DNA from: Mycobacterium sp. Root135
Lineage (GTDB): Bacteria; Actinomycetota; Actinomycetes; Mycobacteriales; Mycobacteriaceae
Assembly (NCBI RefSeq): GCF_001426545.1
Contig: NZ_LMEZ01000001.1
Span: 1,426,912 to 1,490,911, forward strand
Reading direction: 5' to 3'
DNA: 64,000 nt
Part shown: one piece after another, positions 28,939 to 37,775 of the stretch
How the letters are laid out: the number at the start of each line of letters is the position of its first letter
Numbering within the stretch: the first letter of the stretch is position 1
The notes under the pieces: generated by a model
Databases searched by the model: none
Seen by the model: the letters and a program-made list of their open reading frames with translations, nothing else
Told to the model about the DNA's origin: nothing
Translations under genes and position numbers: made by a program

Positions 28939-29586
28939 GTGATCGAGTGGACCCGTCGGTTCCGCGCGCACCGACCACGACGGTCGATGCCCGCCGACGT
29001 CGACTGGCGCACGGACTCGTTCGTCGTGATCGACCTGGAGACGACCGGCCTCGATCCACGCCACGACCACATCGTGTCCTACGGCGCGGTGCCCGTCCGG
29101 GGCGGCCGTGTCCGGACGTCGGAATCGGTGTACGGGCTGGTCAACGTGCCGCACGACGTGCCGGGAACCTCGGTGAAGTTCCACGGTCTTCGCACTCAGG
29201 ACCTCGAGGGCGCCCCTCCCCTACTGGACTGCGTGGCCACCCTCGACGCGTTGATCGGCGACCATCCCGTGGTGGCGCACTGCGCCTGGGTGGAGCGCTC
29301 GTTCCTGCGCAAGGCATTCCGGCATTCCTATCTGCCGTTCACCAGTTCGATCGTCGACACCGCGGCGCTGGCCCAGCGTGTCCTGGACGTCGAACTCGAA
29401 CGCGGACAGTCGATTTCGTTGGAGTACGCCACCACCGCGCTCGGACTTCCCGTCCACTCACCTCATCACGCACTCGGCGACGCGGTGACCACGGCGAGCC
29501 TGTTCATCGCGTTGGCGAGCCAGCTGGAGAACGGCCGCACCCTGACCACCGCGACCCTGCTCGAGATGTCCTCGGCCCCAAGCTAA
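28939..29586 (+). CDS. DEDDh 3'-5' exonuclease (DNA polymerase III epsilon-like)
   Basis: 215 residues. ExoI VIDLETTGLDP (Asp-Glu), ExoII around VAHCAWVERSFL and ExoIII HHALGDAVTTASLF (His and Asp) form the DEDDh set. A short basic lead (RRFRAHRPRRS) precedes it. GTG at 28939 chosen, 7 bp after the upstream stop. Not a dnaQ housekeeping gene by context; partner of the DUF294 protein. Confidence 0.88.
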   Translation: MIEWTRRFRAHRPRRSMPADVDWRTDSFVVIDLETTGLDPRHDHIVSYGAVPVRGGRVRTSESVYGLVNVPHDVPGTSVKFHGLRTQDLEGAPPLLDCVATLDALIGDHPVVAHCAWVERSFLRKAFRHSYLPFTSSIVDTAALAQRVLDVELERGQSISLEYATTALGLPVHSPHHALGDAVTTASLFIALASQLENGRTLTTATLLEMSSAPS

Positions 29587-30147
29587 TCAGGCTGCACCCT
29601 CCAGGGCGAGCAGAGTGCGCTTGGCGTCGGTACCGCCGAGGTAACCGCCCATGGCACCGTCACTGCGCACGACGCGGTGACACGGCACGACGACGGGCAG
29701 CGGATTCGTCGCACACGCACTGCCCACCGCGCGAACCGCCTTGGGGTTGCCCGCCAGCTGGGCCACCGCGGCATAGCTGGCGGTGTGCCCGTAGGCGATC
29801 TCGGGAAGGTGGTGCAGGACGGTGCTGCGGAACCCCGCCGACAACCGCCAGTCCAGCGGCACGTCGAAGCTCGTCCTGGCACCGGCGAAGTACTCGTCGA
29901 GCTGCTGGGCGACGGCGTCGAGCCGGCGGGGCGTGCGCAGGATGCGTGGGCTCACCCGATCGGCAAGACCCTGGAGCACGGCGTCGTGGTCCTCGACGGC
30001 GAAGGCGACCCGGACGAGACCGAGCTCGGTGGCCGCGACCAGCAGGGCGCCCACGGGGCCGTCGACGATTCGATAGGCGACGTCGAGCACCCCGTCGCGT
30101 TCGGCAGCGGCGGCGAGTCGAGCGTGCAGGGCGGACATGTCATTCAT
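29587..30147 (-). CDS. ogt: methylated-DNA-protein-cysteine methyltransferase
   Basis: 186 residues. Transfers the alkyl group from O6-alkylguanine to its own cysteine: active site VVPCHRVVRSDG, preceded by the helix-turn-helix with Arg finger (AVRAVGSACATNP) and followed by GGYLGG. The ATG at 30147 lies inside the last codons of the sigma gene (8-bp overlap); a second ATG at 30138 is possible. Co-transcribed with the sigma-like gene. Confidence 0.9.
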   Translation of the reverse strand: MNDMSALHARLAAAAERDGVLDVAYRIVDGPVGALLVAATELGLVRVAFAVEDHDAVLQGLADRVSPRILRTPRRLDAVAQQLDEYFAGARTSFDVPLDWRLSAGFRSTVLHHLPEIAYGHTASYAAVAQLAGNPKAVRAVGSACATNPLPVVVPCHRVVRSDGAMGGYLGGTDAKRTLLALEGAA

Positions 30148-30625
30148 CGCGGTTCTCCATCAGTGGATAGGTTCGTCTGAGCGCTGCAATACCGTCGGCG
30201 GCGGCTCGTCGGGCGGCATCGGTACTGCCGCCGAGAATGGCGGCCACCTCCGCATAGGGCAGACCGGCCAGGTGGTGATAGGCGACGGCGTGCCGCTGCT
30301 TGTCGGGCAGCAGTGCCAGCGCGGCGGCGAGATCGTCGTCGCGGTCCGGCTCCGGTGGGCGGGCCCGGTCGGGCACCTGATCGGTCGGGATGGCGCGGCG
30401 CGCCCTGGAGCGAACGGCGTCGACGGCCTTGCGGTGGGCGATCGTCACCAACCAGGCCTCCACGTTGGCGTCGACCGGCAGGTCCGGGTAGGCCTTCAGC
30501 GCCGACAGGAAGGTCTCCGACCACGCGTCGTCGGCCTCGGCGAACCCCACGACCGCCCGGCACACGCGCAGGACCGTCGGCCCGTGTTCGACCACGACCG
30601 CTTCGAAGGCCCGCTTCCCCGTCAC
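30140..30625 (-). CDS. ECF-type sigma factor-like protein
   Basis: 161 residues. Sigma region 2 is visible around WSETFLSALKAYPD and VEAWLVTIAHRKAVDAVRSR, sigma region 4 around LAALALLPDKQRHAVAYHHLAG and YAEVAAILGGSTDAARRAA. The GTG at 30625 forms a GTGA overlap with a 13-codon leader frame; an ATG 9 bases upstream at 30634 is the alternative but lacks its own ribosome site. No anti-sigma gene adjacent. Being fused in an operon with ogt suggests control of DNA alkylation repair, as inference. Confidence 0.85.
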   Translation of the reverse strand: MTGKRAFEAVVVEHGPTVLRVCRAVVGFAEADDAWSETFLSALKAYPDLPVDANVEAWLVTIAHRKAVDAVRSRARRAIPTDQVPDRARPPEPDRDDDLAAALALLPDKQRHAVAYHHLAGLPYAEVAAILGGSTDAARRAAADGIAALRRTYPLMENRDE

Positions 30626-30663
30626 GCGTCCCATGGTGACGGGTTCTGATCTGCGGCTGGCAT
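30622..30663 (-). CDS. 13-codon leader peptide coupled to the sigma gene
   Basis: ATG at 30663 with a strong AGGAGGGG 3 bases upstream encodes MPAADQNPSPWDA and stops at TGA 30624-30622, which overlaps the sigma GTG (GTGA). Translation of the sigma gene would then depend on re-initiation after this peptide. Too short for homology; supported by the ribosome site and the exact overlap. Confidence 0.5.
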   Translation of the reverse strand: MPAADQNPSPWDA

Positions 30664-30749
30664 GGTCCCCTCCTCGAAAATCGGTCTCAGAGGGAAGACG
30701 TTCGCGGCCCCGGGAACGTGAGGTCGAGCCGTGCGATGGCGTCACTCGG

Positions 30750-30767
30750 ACAGACGTAACCGTCTGT
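30750..30767. promoter_or_regulatory. perfect inverted repeat, TetR-type operator candidate
   Basis: ACAGACG-TAAC-CGTCTGT is a perfect 7-bp inverted repeat with a 4-bp centre. This sequence style is typical of TetR/AcrR operators. It lies about 85 bp upstream of the leader/sigma/ogt transcription unit and about 225 bp upstream of the DUF4193 gene; no TetR gene is adjacent. A terminator is possible (TTT follows) but no gene ends here. Confidence 0.5.
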
Positions 30768-30915
30768 TTCGACGCGGCGTGCAACGATCCGTTCGATCGG
30801 ACCGTACTGTGTCCTCGAACTGAACTCGACGAGCAGGGCGCGAGCCCGAGCCCGCACCGAGAATCAGCTGATGTATGTACCTGCGTCGAGGTGAAATAGA
30901 AGGTGGGCGTTTGAT

Positions 30916-30931
30916 CCCGTCGGGAGACGGG
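30916..30931 (+). other. short perfect hairpin in the DUF4193 5' region
   Basis: CCCGTC-GGGA-GACGGG, a 6-bp stem with a tetraloop about 60 bases before the DUF4193 ATG. Probably in the untranslated leader. The rest of 30664-30990 holds the operator above and no gene. Confidence 0.35.
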
Positions 30932-30990
30932 AACAAGCTGCCCACCGTCCACGTTGTCGTGACGCCGGCACTGGACTCGAAAGGACAAAA

Positions 30991-31290
30991 ATGGCCACTG
31001 ATTACGACGCACCCCGCCAGAAGGAAACCGATGACGTCGCAGACGAATCGCTCGAGCAGCTGGCCGGACGTCGCAATGACGCCGCGACCGCCGTGCTCGA
31101 CGTCGACGACGGCGAGGAACTAGAGGACTTCGAACTTCCTGGCGCCGATCTCTCCGGTGAGGAGTTCACCGTTCGGGTCGTCCCCAAGCAGCGCGACGAG
31201 TTCACCTGCTCCAGTTGCTTCCTGGTTCAGCACAGTCACCGCCTGGCCCGCCAGGTCGGCGACAACATGATCTGCGCCGACTGCGCCTGA
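30991..31290 (+). CDS. DUF4193 zinc-ribbon-like protein
   Basis: 99 residues. An acidic N-terminal half (DDGEELEDFELPGADLS) and a C-terminal domain with two Cys pairs, CSSC and CADC, separated by VQHSHRLAR, likely one zinc site. This is the DUF4193 family conserved through actinobacteria (Rv3412 type), which resembles RbpA-like RNA polymerase accessory proteins in size and charge, though no function is established to my knowledge. AAAGGA lies 5 bases before the ATG. Confidence 0.85.
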   Translation: MATDYDAPRQKETDDVADESLEQLAGRRNDAATAVLDVDDGEELEDFELPGADLSGEEFTVRVVPKQRDEFTCSSCFLVQHSHRLARQVGDNMICADCA

Positions 31291-31300
31291 GCTACCTTCG

Positions 31301-32722
31301 CTAGACGCCGCGCTCGACGGGGAGCAGTCCCCGGTCGACCGCGGCGACCAGCGTGGCGTGGTCCGCTTCGGTCTGATCCGCGTAGCGCCTGGCGAACGCG
31401 CACAACGCGTCGTCCACCCGGCTCGACTTTCCCATGTACCCGGCAATCATCGACGCACCGCTGGTCCGCGCATGTCCCTTGGCCAGCAGTTGGCCCACCA
31501 CTCCCGCGTAGTCGGTGAGTGCGGACGCGTCCATCGAATCCAGCGGGATTCGTCCCTTCATGTTCCTGAACTGCCTGACGTAGTACTGCAGTCCGCCCAT
31601 CGTCGTCCAGCCCAGCAACGGGTCGCTGACGGTCTGCAGCGACTGCTGGTACTCCACGACGCGCTGGCCCTGATGCGCGTGCCAGGCCGAATCACCGTGC
31701 ACGTAGCGCGCGAGAACCGACCGGCGAGCCTGCTTGAGCTGCAGGAAGACCACGTCCTCGGCCGAGGATCCCTCCAGTAGGGCCACGTAGGCGCGCAGCC
31801 CGACGCTGCCCACCCCGACGACCTTGTGCGCGACGTCGACCAGCGTGTATCCACCGAGGACGCGCCGCCAATACGACGGCAGCGTCTCCAGGTACCGGTC
31901 GAGCGCCTCGGCCAGCAGTTCGGCCTCCAGCGGTTCAGGCCGCGTGATGAGGGGCGGTTCCTCCACGATTCGGCGCTTGCCTTCGACCTGGTGGGTGAAG
32001 CGCGGCAGGGCGCGGTCCCCGGTGCGGTGGCGCGCCCGCTGCGCAGCCCTGGCAACCTGCGCCTGGAGAGGTCCCTCCGTCTGGGCCGCGAGCCGGTCGA
32101 CGTCGAGCCGCTCGAACGACCGGGTGAACAGTGGCAGGTCGGCGAGCCGGCGCAGTTCCTGGCGATAGGACGCCACGCACGATTGGGCGGAGGCGCCGCA
32201 GTGTTCCTCGGAGGTGCCGTTGTGCCGACCGGCGACCCAGATGCTGGCCACCAATCGGCGCAGATCCCACTCCCACCCACCGGGGTGGGCTTCGTCGAAG
32301 TCGTTGAGGTCGATCACCAAGTCCCGCTCCGGGGAGGCGTAGAAGCCGAAGTTGCCGAGGTGAGAGTCGCCACAGACGACGGGCATGATGCCGGTCGACG
32401 GCAGCCGGGCCACGTCCTCCGCCATCACCACCGCCGTGCCGCGCAGGAACCCGTACGGCGACTCGACCATGCGGCCAACCCGTACCGGAATCAGGCGGTC
32501 GACCCTGCCGCGGTGGCTGGCGTTGATCAGGTCGACGGGGTCGGGTCGGTTCGGCGGCACCGACCAGTCGGCCAACGAACTGCGCGGCACGGACTTTCGC
32601 AGACTCTTGCCGAGGGCGTAGCGCTCGGCTCTGGTCACCGACTGCTGGCGCAGTGATCGATACATGGCACCGTCGGCTTGCGCCAGGACGGTGTGCCCAC
32701 TGGTCGTTCCCACGCCGTCCAT
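31301..32722 (-). CDS. DUF2252 family protein (kinase-like fold)
   Basis: 473 residues. DUF2252 signatures: MPVVCGDSHLGNFGFYASPE and LVIDLNDFDEAHPGGWEWDL, which resemble the HxxN and IDxD loops of aminoglycoside-phosphotransferase-like kinases. LKQARRSVLARYV and TMGGLQYYVRQFRNMKG follow. Cytoplasmic. Convergent with the DUF4193 gene, 10 bp between stops. Substrate unknown. Confidence 0.88.
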   Translation of the reverse strand: MDGVGTTSGHTVLAQADGAMYRSLRQQSVTRAERYALGKSLRKSVPRSSLADWSVPPNRPDPVDLINASHRGRVDRLIPVRVGRMVESPYGFLRGTAVVMAEDVARLPSTGIMPVVCGDSHLGNFGFYASPERDLVIDLNDFDEAHPGGWEWDLRRLVASIWVAGRHNGTSEEHCGASAQSCVASYRQELRRLADLPLFTRSFERLDVDRLAAQTEGPLQAQVARAAQRARHRTGDRALPRFTHQVEGKRRIVEEPPLITRPEPLEAELLAEALDRYLETLPSYWRRVLGGYTLVDVAHKVVGVGSVGLRAYVALLEGSSAEDVVFLQLKQARRSVLARYVHGDSAWHAHQGQRVVEYQQSLQTVSDPLLGWTTMGGLQYYVRQFRNMKGRIPLDSMDASALTDYAGVVGQLLAKGHARTSGASMIAGYMGKSSRVDDALCAFARRYADQTEADHATLVAAVDRGLLPVERGV

Positions 32723-32788
32723 TGGTAGGAATCGTACGACCGCTGGGCACCGGAGGTGGCGAGATGCCCCGTAGGCTCGGGCACGGCT

Positions 32789-34114
32789 ATGGACGACTCA
32801 GTGGATCACCAGGTAGTCACGCTTCCCCGTGGACGTTTTCGGGTTCTCCGCGACGGCAGGACGATTCGCGCCCGCGGACTGCGGTACGCCACGGCGCACC
32901 GCTTCGAGCCGTGCGTTCCGGTGCCGGTGTCCGACGGGGTCGTCGAGGCGACGACGGCAGGACCGGCCTGCCCGCAGCTGCCGTCGCGGCTCGTGTTCGT
33001 CGTCGGACCGCCGGCACCCGTGCTGGCACAGGACGAGGACTGTCTGGTGCTGGACGTCGTCGCACCGCTGCCCGACGGCACCGCCAAGCCGGTGATGGTG
33101 TTCTTCCACGGCGGCGCCTACGTCACGGGCAGCGGCCAGGAGTCCATCTACGACATGACGGCCATGGCCGACGAGGGCGACGTCGTCACCGTCACGGTGA
33201 ACTATCGGCTCGGCATCTTCGGCTACCTCGCGATCGACGGCGTGGCACCGGCGAACCTGGGCCTGCTCGACCAGATCGCCGCACTGCGGTGGGTCAGGGA
33301 GAACATCGGCGGCTTCGGTGGCGATCCGGAGAACGTGACCATCGTGGGCCAATCCGCCGGAGCCGACTCGGTCTCATGGCTTATGGTCGCCGACGGCGTC
33401 GAGGACCTGTTCCGTCGGGCCATCCTGCAGAGCGCGCCGCTGGGCGTGCAGCGCGGCCGGGCGGCGATGAGCAGCGCCATGGGCGAGGCCGGACGCGGCG
33501 CGCTCGGGCCCCGGCCGGACACTCTTGCCACTCAGGATCTGCTGGTCGCCCAGGGCACCGTCGCCGCGGCAGCCGCCGCCTTCGGGACGAGTGCGCAGAT
33601 GCCGTTCGGACCGCAGTCGGGACATCACCCACTGCCGTCCGAAGACGAGGTGGACGCGCGGCGCCGCGAGGTGGCCGGGCGCATCCCCGTGATGATCGGC
33701 ACGACGACCGACGACGCCCGACCCTTCGTGATGCTCAACCCACGGATTGACGCACCGCTGGTCGGCTCGACGGCGCAGCGAGCGCTCGGAGCCACTGCCA
33801 CCGCTCGTCTATTCGCCGGTCCGGCTGCGGCTTTCGCCAAACAGCACCGGCTCGACGGCGGTCGCGCCACGACCTACGTGTTCGATTGGCACCCAAAGGG
33901 CAGCCCCCTCGGAGCGTGCCATTGCATCGAACTTCCCTTTCTGATGGGCACATTCGACGCCTGGTCCCGCGCTCCCATGCTCGGCGCCGATCCCCGGCGG
34001 GCACTCGGCGAGCTAGGGCCGCGGATGCGCCGGCTCTGGTGCGATTTCGCCAAGGGCAGGCGTGACGACGTCGACGAGGACCTACGGCTTCCTGGCGACC
34101 TCGCCTGCAACTAA
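32789..34114 (+). CDS. type B carboxylesterase
   Basis: 441 residues, short for this family (usually about 500). DEDCLVLDVVAP and FFHGGAYVTGSG (oxyanion hole), nucleophile GQSAGADSV and a His in GACHCIELPF match carboxylesterase B. The catalytic Glu loop is reduced and the C-terminus ends about 60 residues early, so the cap region is smaller. No signal peptide. ATG at 32789 preferred to GTG 32756, on typical N-termini. Confidence 0.85.
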   Translation: MDDSVDHQVVTLPRGRFRVLRDGRTIRARGLRYATAHRFEPCVPVPVSDGVVEATTAGPACPQLPSRLVFVVGPPAPVLAQDEDCLVLDVVAPLPDGTAKPVMVFFHGGAYVTGSGQESIYDMTAMADEGDVVTVTVNYRLGIFGYLAIDGVAPANLGLLDQIAALRWVRENIGGFGGDPENVTIVGQSAGADSVSWLMVADGVEDLFRRAILQSAPLGVQRGRAAMSSAMGEAGRGALGPRPDTLATQDLLVAQGTVAAAAAAFGTSAQMPFGPQSGHHPLPSEDEVDARRREVAGRIPVMIGTTTDDARPFVMLNPRIDAPLVGSTAQRALGATATARLFAGPAAAFAKQHRLDGGRATTYVFDWHPKGSPLGACHCIELPFLMGTFDAWSRAPMLGADPRRALGELGPRMRRLWCDFAKGRRDDVDEDLRLPGDLACN

Positions 34115-34145
34115 GCCAGGACACGCGGACGTCACGCCGATGGGC

Positions 34146-37100
34146 TCATCTCGTGGGGGTGAGTTTCGTCGAGAAGTCCAGTGCGCGACTGGGATCGGGG
34201 ACGTCGTAGGTGATGTTGGTGACGGTGATGACGGAGTTGCCCACCGTGACCGTCATACTGCCGACGTAGCGCAGCAGCGGTGCCCGGGTCAGCACTTGCA
34301 CCGAGGTGTTCGCAGGGACGTCGTATGTGGGGGTGGTCCCGGTATAGGTGTTGGTTGTCGAAAGTGGTTGGCCTGTTGGGGTCTTGATGGTGGCGACGGA
34401 GTTCGCCAACGCCAGACCGGTTCTCACCCCGAGTCCGTCCGATGCGTGGGAGACGGCAGTGTGGACGACGTCGAAGGAGCGAGGCGTGTTCTGCTGGCCC
34501 CCGTTGACGTACTGGGCGGGCGTGCCGTCGCGGGTGAGGGCTGGTTGCCACTGCGACCACTCGGAGGTCGGGTTGCCGACCGGGGTGAACGCGCAGGTCG
34601 CCCGCGAATCCTTGGCGCACGCGCCGAGGATCGACGCCGCGTCGGGATCACCGGCGTCGAGGGTCTTCGTGGTGTTCGGCGCGTCGAGGACCCGGGCTGT
34701 CGTCCTGTCAGAGAAATCCACTAGATCAAACAAGCCTTTTTCTACGGCTTGCCAGGCGGTCCGGTCGTAGGGGTCGATTGGCTCATATGTGCCCGTGCCG
34801 CCGGAGTGCGTGATCCAAACGTGGTGGGCGATGTAGCCGAAAAAGTTTCGAGCAGGCATGTGGATCGTCCAGGTTTCCTGGGTGGGGCTGGTCAGGACGA
34901 CCCTGACGCTCTTAGCGAAGAAGTTCCCCGGTATTTCCAGGTGCAGGTGGGCTCCGGGGGCCAGGACGGTGCCTTCGGCGGGGCCACCACCATTGGGGCG
35001 ACCGTCACCCTCGTAGGTGAGGACCACGTTCTGGGACGTGTCGTTGAACAGGTCGAATCCCTTGGTGACCGTGGACCATTCCTGCGCGGCGGCGGTCGGC
35101 GTCGCGGCGGTGGCCGAGGCGAGGGCTGCGGTGTCGACGACGATCGTGTGGGGTGCGCCGACGTCGACCGGGTCGATGGCGCCCTGGAGGTAACCCGCGG
35201 TGTAAAGGCTCCCGTCGCCGCCCAGCGCCAAACCCGTTGTGCCACCGGCGACGGCCAACTCGTCGTCGGCGAACACGCCGGTGGCGATGTCGAGCACCGA
35301 GACCGTCGACTTCTCCATGTCCGCGACGTAGGCGCGGGTTCCGGTGGCGTCGATGACCACCGCCACCGGCGAATCCCCTGCCGCGATCGGCGAACCGATC
35401 ACCGTCAGGGTGTCCAGGTCGATGATCGAGACGGTGCCGTCATCGGGGGTCATCGTCGAGCCGGCGTTGGTGACCACCGCGCGGTTGCCTGCCGCGGCGA
35501 TCCCGGTGGGAGCGTCCCCAACGGCGATCGTCGCGGTCACGGTATTGGTGGTCAGATCCAGCACGCTCACGGTGTCGTCGTATTCGTTGGTGATCAACGC
35601 CCGGTTTCCGCTGATTGCGACACCGTAGGGTCCGTCGCCGACCACCACACGGGTGACGCCGTAAGTGCCCGTGTCGATCACCGACACCGAGTCTTCGTTG
35701 CCGTTGGCCACCACGACGCGGGTCCCCGTGGCGTTGACCGCAATGCCGGTGGCGCCGCTGCCGACGTACACGTACGGGCGCACGACGGCGTTGGTCGCGG
35801 TGTCGAAGACCGTGACGGTGCCGTCGGCGGAGTTGACCACGTAGGCGCGGCCGTCGTCGGCGACCGCGATGCCCGCGGGGCCGCCGCCCACCGCGATGGA
35901 GCCGATCACCGAGCGGGTCGCGATGTCGAGCACCGAGACGCGGCTGTTGGCCGTGTCGGTGACGTAGGCGCGCTTCCCGTCCCGGCTCACCGCCACCGCG
36001 AAAGGTGTTCCGTTGACGCCCAAGGCATCCCCCGCGCCAACCTGCACGCCCACCGAGACCGTCGTCACCCCGGCCTGACTCAACAGCCGCACACCTTGGT
36101 CCCTGACGGTGACGGTGAAGGTGTCGGTGCCGCCGTCGCGCGCCAACGCGGCATCAGGCGTGAAGGTGTAGGTGCCGTCACGGTGAACCACGACGCTGCC
36201 ATGTGTGGGCCCCTGGGCCAGCGCATAGGTCAGCGGGTCGCCGTCCGGATCGGTGGCACCGACGACGCCGGTCACCCGGCCGCCGGCGTCTTCACCGATC
36301 TGCAGCGGCGAGGCCACCGGTGCCCGGTTGTAGAAGGCCCCCACCGCGGTCCGCCTGAACCACTCCACCATCAGCAGCAGCGGGGACGAGTCGGGCGTGA
36401 CGGGAAGCGGATTGGCGAACGGCGCCAAGATCGCACCGACCACACCTCGGACGGTGTCGAGCACCATCTGGGGCAGCGACGGCACCTGTGGTGTCACCGC
36501 GGCCGGCGTCACGGCCGCGACACCGATCGCGGCGGCCGCCACCTGGACGGCCGACGACGACGCGGCGAGCTGACCCTCCGACGTCACACCCGCACGGAAC
36601 GCGGCCGCGGTACGTGGCTGCGTGTCGGTGTTCGTCGACGCCGCGGGAGAACCCGTCAGCGCACGGGTCGACGTCGCGGGCGTCTGCGCTTCGCGTCGGG
36701 TTTCGTCGTGCAGGCCCCGGTTGGGGGTCGCCGCGACCACGGGTTCGGTGTGCACTGTCTCCGGAATGGGTGCCACGGGTGGGTCGACGACCTCGGTCCC
36801 CGGGGCCTTGGGGTCGACGGGCTGCACAACGGGTGTCGAGGGTGTGAGCACGGGATCGGGGGGTGACGGGGTCACCGCGACGACGGGGGCGGTGACCGGC
36901 GTCGACCCGGTGCTGACCGGGCGGTCATTCGGTGGATTCGGCGACTCCGACCGTGGAGCGGGAGCGTCGTCGTCGTCGGTGTCGGCCGCGGTCCTTGGGT
37001 GGGCGGTGGCAGGTTCGGAGACCGGTTTCGATTCCGCCCGCGGCGTTTTGGCCCTTCCTGCGGTGTCGGATCGAGTGGCCGTGCCGGACGCAGCGGACGT

Positions 37101-37313
37101 ACCACCTGTGGGTCGTCCCCCCTGTCCGGCCGCCGACGTCGCACCGGCCCCCGAACCCGACGCGGTGTGCGAGGACGCATCCGACGACGCAGACGAGTTC
37201 ACCGACGGGGCATCTCCGTCAGCCCAGGCGACGGGACTGGCAGACACGGCCGCCCCGATTCCCAACGCGACGGCCAACGCACCGACACGACCCACATACT
37301 GGGCGTAGTTCAC
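34146..37313 (-). CDS. large secreted protein with cadherin-like and YVTN beta-propeller domains
   Basis: 1055 residues. A Sec signal ends near residue 31 (PVAWA-DG). Residues about 32-290 are Ser/Thr/Pro/Ala-rich and probably disordered. About 335-415 is one VCBS/cadherin-like repeat (ATDPDGDPLTYALAQGPTHG; TYTFTPD). About 430-715 is a seven-bladed YVTN-type propeller (blades of roughly 42 residues with GTVTVFDTATN-like motifs). About 745-1055 is a C-terminal domain I do not recognise (LFNDTSQNVVLTYEGDG; beta-rich). GTG start with GGGGGAG 6 bases upstream. Stands alone; probably cell surface. Confidence 0.82.
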   Translation of the reverse strand: MNYAQYVGRVGALAVALGIGAAVSASPVAWADGDAPSVNSSASSDASSHTASGSGAGATSAAGQGGRPTGGTSAASGTATRSDTAGRAKTPRAESKPVSEPATAHPRTAADTDDDDAPAPRSESPNPPNDRPVSTGSTPVTAPVVAVTPSPPDPVLTPSTPVVQPVDPKAPGTEVVDPPVAPIPETVHTEPVVAATPNRGLHDETRREAQTPATSTRALTGSPAASTNTDTQPRTAAAFRAGVTSEGQLAASSSAVQVAAAAIGVAAVTPAAVTPQVPSLPQMVLDTVRGVVGAILAPFANPLPVTPDSSPLLLMVEWFRRTAVGAFYNRAPVASPLQIGEDAGGRVTGVVGATDPDGDPLTYALAQGPTHGSVVVHRDGTYTFTPDAALARDGGTDTFTVTVRDQGVRLLSQAGVTTVSVGVQVGAGDALGVNGTPFAVAVSRDGKRAYVTDTANSRVSVLDIATRSVIGSIAVGGGPAGIAVADDGRAYVVNSADGTVTVFDTATNAVVRPYVYVGSGATGIAVNATGTRVVVANGNEDSVSVIDTGTYGVTRVVVGDGPYGVAISGNRALITNEYDDTVSVLDLTTNTVTATIAVGDAPTGIAAAGNRAVVTNAGSTMTPDDGTVSIIDLDTLTVIGSPIAAGDSPVAVVIDATGTRAYVADMEKSTVSVLDIATGVFADDELAVAGGTTGLALGGDGSLYTAGYLQGAIDPVDVGAPHTIVVDTAALASATAATPTAAAQEWSTVTKGFDLFNDTSQNVVLTYEGDGRPNGGGPAEGTVLAPGAHLHLEIPGNFFAKSVRVVLTSPTQETWTIHMPARNFFGYIAHHVWITHSGGTGTYEPIDPYDRTAWQAVEKGLFDLVDFSDRTTARVLDAPNTTKTLDAGDPDAASILGACAKDSRATCAFTPVGNPTSEWSQWQPALTRDGTPAQYVNGGQQNTPRSFDVVHTAVSHASDGLGVRTGLALANSVATIKTPTGQPLSTTNTYTGTTPTYDVPANTSVQVLTRAPLLRYVGSMTVTVGNSVITVTNITYDVPDPSRALDFSTKLTPTR

Positions 37314-37775
37314 CGACAGCTCCCCCGACGTCCACGACGATCACCAGGTCGGCTTCGCGGCCGACACCTCCCCGGATCCCCCCGGGACTAATTGACGATA
37401 GCGAAAGCTCTCGGCGGGCGCGCAGCAAACACCCAATCCGCATCGACTCCTTCCGGCGGGACGCCAGTGGTGTCGGCTCTCGTCCAGCTCCGACTGAAAC
37501 TGTCGTGGGGCTGTGGAGCCTCAGGTGGCAGTCGTGCTTAGGTGCCGGGAATGGATGCCCGCCATCACGTCGAGCAGTGCGGCGACCTCACTGCATTCAG
37601 GGGTCCTGCGCGCGGCACTCAAGGTTCTTCTCAGACAGTCGATCTCGGACATCGTCGTCGACCTGAACCGTCCCCGACGGTGTCCCGCCAGGGACGTGAG
37701 CGCGTGCACTTGCCGCCCCACTCAATCCTCCTTGCGGCCACTTGGGATCCCTCTTGCCACCGGTTAGGTCGAGGA
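37314..37775. other. intergenic stretch without a recognisable gene
   Basis: About 460 bp between the big propeller gene and the histidine kinase stop. Frames here (for example 37513-37767 on the plus strand) lack family features and ribosome sites. TATCGT near 37393-37398 on the minus strand could serve as -10 for the propeller gene. Confidence 0.35.

Noticed and set aside
30635..31012. 126-residue upstream extension of the sigma gene
   Set aside because: Ser/Arg/Thr-rich without structure and covers the operator, promoter region and leader peptide.
34749..36866. 705-codon open frame on the plus strand inside the propeller gene
   Set aside because: Antisense to a strongly supported secreted protein; Arg/His/Gly-rich composition typical of high-GC shadow frames and no domain.
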